The notes beneath the pieces are model-generated. The model saw only the letters and a program-made list of their open reading frames with translations. It ran no database searches and was not told the DNA's origin. Below are positions 13,680 to 14,608 of a DNA stretch of 14,608 nt, piece after piece. Each line of letters opens with the position of its first letter. The first letter of the stretch is position 1. Source of the DNA: Bacteroidota bacterium (GTDB taxonomy: Bacteria; Bacteroidota; Bacteroidia; Bacteroidales; Tenuifilaceae). The stretch spans positions 1-14,608 of the forward strand of contig JAEXVC010000267.1 of assembly GCA_023406715.1 (NCBI GenBank), read 5' to 3'. The translations under genes and the position numbers were made by a program.

Positions 13680-14608
13680 CTAGCCTTTCTTCAAATAATC
13701 CTCCAATATTGATAGTATCTCGGGCATATTTCTCCGTCCAAAACCAATACGGGTATGTGAATTCCCATACTCAAAAAGTTCCGATGGTAAAATCATAATT
13801 CCGGTCTCCTCTACAAGCCGCTCAGCAAAATCCATTGTGCTTTCTTTAATATTCAGTTTGATAAATGCGGTTGAACCAGAAACCGGCTTTGGAAAATTGA
13901 ATAGTTCAGCATTACGGTTATGAAACTGCTCAAAAATAGAGATATTGGCTTTTATCTTTGCTAAATTGGGTTCAACAAAACTCGCCATATGGTTCAATGC
14001 AATTGTTCCCAACACCTCGCTTGGCGCACTGCTACATATAGAAAGATAGTCCTTAAACGATTCTACTTTCCGAAGAAGTTGTTTATTCTTTGACGTTAAC
14101 CAACCCAACCGAAGCCCTGCCAAGCCAAATGTTTTGGCTGTTCCCCATAAACTTATGGCGTTCTCATACAAATCGGATGCTGACAGCAACACGCTACAAC
14201 CGTGATTTAGAAAACGGTACATCTCATCGGAAAAAATTGCTATTCCGCGTTGTCTGGCCAACTCTATGATATACTTGAATTCATCGACATTCGGGCTAAA
14301 GCCTGTTGGGTTATGTGGAAAATTTACAATGATTAATTTGGTATTATCTTGTATCAAATTCTTTAAATCCGAAGGATTATAGTACCAACGACCCTGCTCA
14401 ATTGATGGTTGCCAATAGGAAATATTGCAACCTATATCCTTTGCTACTTGGTAAAGCGATTGATACATTGGGGACATACATATTACATTGTCGCCAGCGT
14501 TCAATAAAACATTCATCAGAATAAAGTTTGCTTCACCAGGCGATGCAACCAAAATTTCATCCAACTGAATGGTTTCGTAATGTTGCTTTATTGCAACGCG
14601 CAAGAATT
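13680..14608 (-). CDS. PLP-dependent class I/II aminotransferase, N-terminus beyond window
   Basis: The frame is open to the right edge. The TTG at 14603 is an internal Leu codon, not a start, because the typical N-terminal 60-80 residues are missing. Counting that Leu as 1, the fold-type I signatures are P-H-N-P-T-G (96-101), the cofactor Asp126 with Tyr129 in S-D-E-M-Y, the PLP-binding Lys157 in G-T-A-K-T-F-G-L-A-G-L-R-L-G, and the substrate-carboxylate Arg285 in T-R-I-G-F-G-R. All key residues visible are present. It transfers amino groups or acts as a related lyase; the substrate cannot be told from this part. It ends at 13680, 111 nt before the oligoendopeptidase start, and no clear terminator is seen between them. 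Confidence 0.9.
   Translation of the reverse strand, partial: FLRVAIKQHYETIQLDEILVASPGEANFILMNVLLNAGDNVICMSPMYQSLYQVAKDIGCNISYWQPSIEQGRWYYNPSDLKNLIQDNTKLIIVNFPHNPTGFSPNVDEFKYIIELARQRGIAIFSDEMYRFLNHGCSVLLSASDLYENAISLWGTAKTFGLAGLRLGWLTSKNKQLLRKVESFKDYLSICSSAPSEVLGTIALNHMASFVEPNLAKIKANISIFEQFHNRNAELFNFPKPVSGSTAFIKLNIKESTMDFAERLVEETGIMILPSELFEYGNSHTRIGFGRRNMPEILSILEDYLKKG

Noticed and set aside
14601..14603. TTG at 14603 as start of the aminotransferase
   Set aside because: The frame continues to the window edge and the typical N-terminal segment of the fold is missing, so the gene is cut by the window.

Overview
The window looks like a chromosomal segment of a Bacteroidota (Bacteroidetes) bacterium. 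It is AT-rich. One promoter matches the TTTG-N19-TAnnTTTG type of that phylum exactly, and there are no obvious Shine-Dalgarno sequences. All seven predicted exported proteins have a Gln directly after the predicted signal-peptidase site, a known Bacteroidetes habit. The gene families (DUF3857/transglutaminase, MORN_2 repeat proteins, TPR-TM-HTH regulators) are also typical. No rRNA, tRNA, CRISPR array, insertion sequence or phage gene was seen. No gap between genes exceeds 300 bases.

Layout. (1) 1-1561, minus strand: a tight three-gene run reading towards the left edge. It holds a 63-residue charged coiled-coil protein, a 50-residue exported peptide and an S8 (subtilisin-like) secreted protease cut by the window edge. 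(2) 1752-3362, minus: a membrane-spanning TPR protein with a C-terminal LuxR-like helix-turn-helix. (3) 3463-4224, plus: a SpoU/TrmH RNA methyltransferase, the only plus-strand gene. It ends inside a hairpin that serves as terminator for both converging units. (4) 4255-11410, minus: a three-gene operon with a strong promoter at 11452-11482. In transcription order it encodes a 1086-aa exported TPR plus MORN_2-repeat protein, a DUF3857/transglutaminase-like protein with an intact Cys-His-Asp triad, and a paralogue-like DUF3857 protein whose transglutaminase-like domain has lost Cys and His. (5) 11682-13568, minus: an exported M3-family oligoendopeptidase (PepF-like) with its own terminator. (6) 13680-14608, minus: a PLP-dependent class I/II aminotransferase whose N-terminus lies outside the window.

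The most interesting unit is the 4255-11410 operon. Spacings of 2 and 11 nt and predicted export of all three products suggest they work together in the periplasm or at the envelope: a large repeat scaffold, one probably active and one probably dead transglutaminase-fold protein. The function is unknown. The MORN-like array has a strict 24-residue period and a second-order period of about 164 residues. The second candidate for novelty is the cassette at 1-1561, where a tiny exported peptide sits directly upstream of a secreted protease. The rest is ordinary housekeeping or common accessory content.
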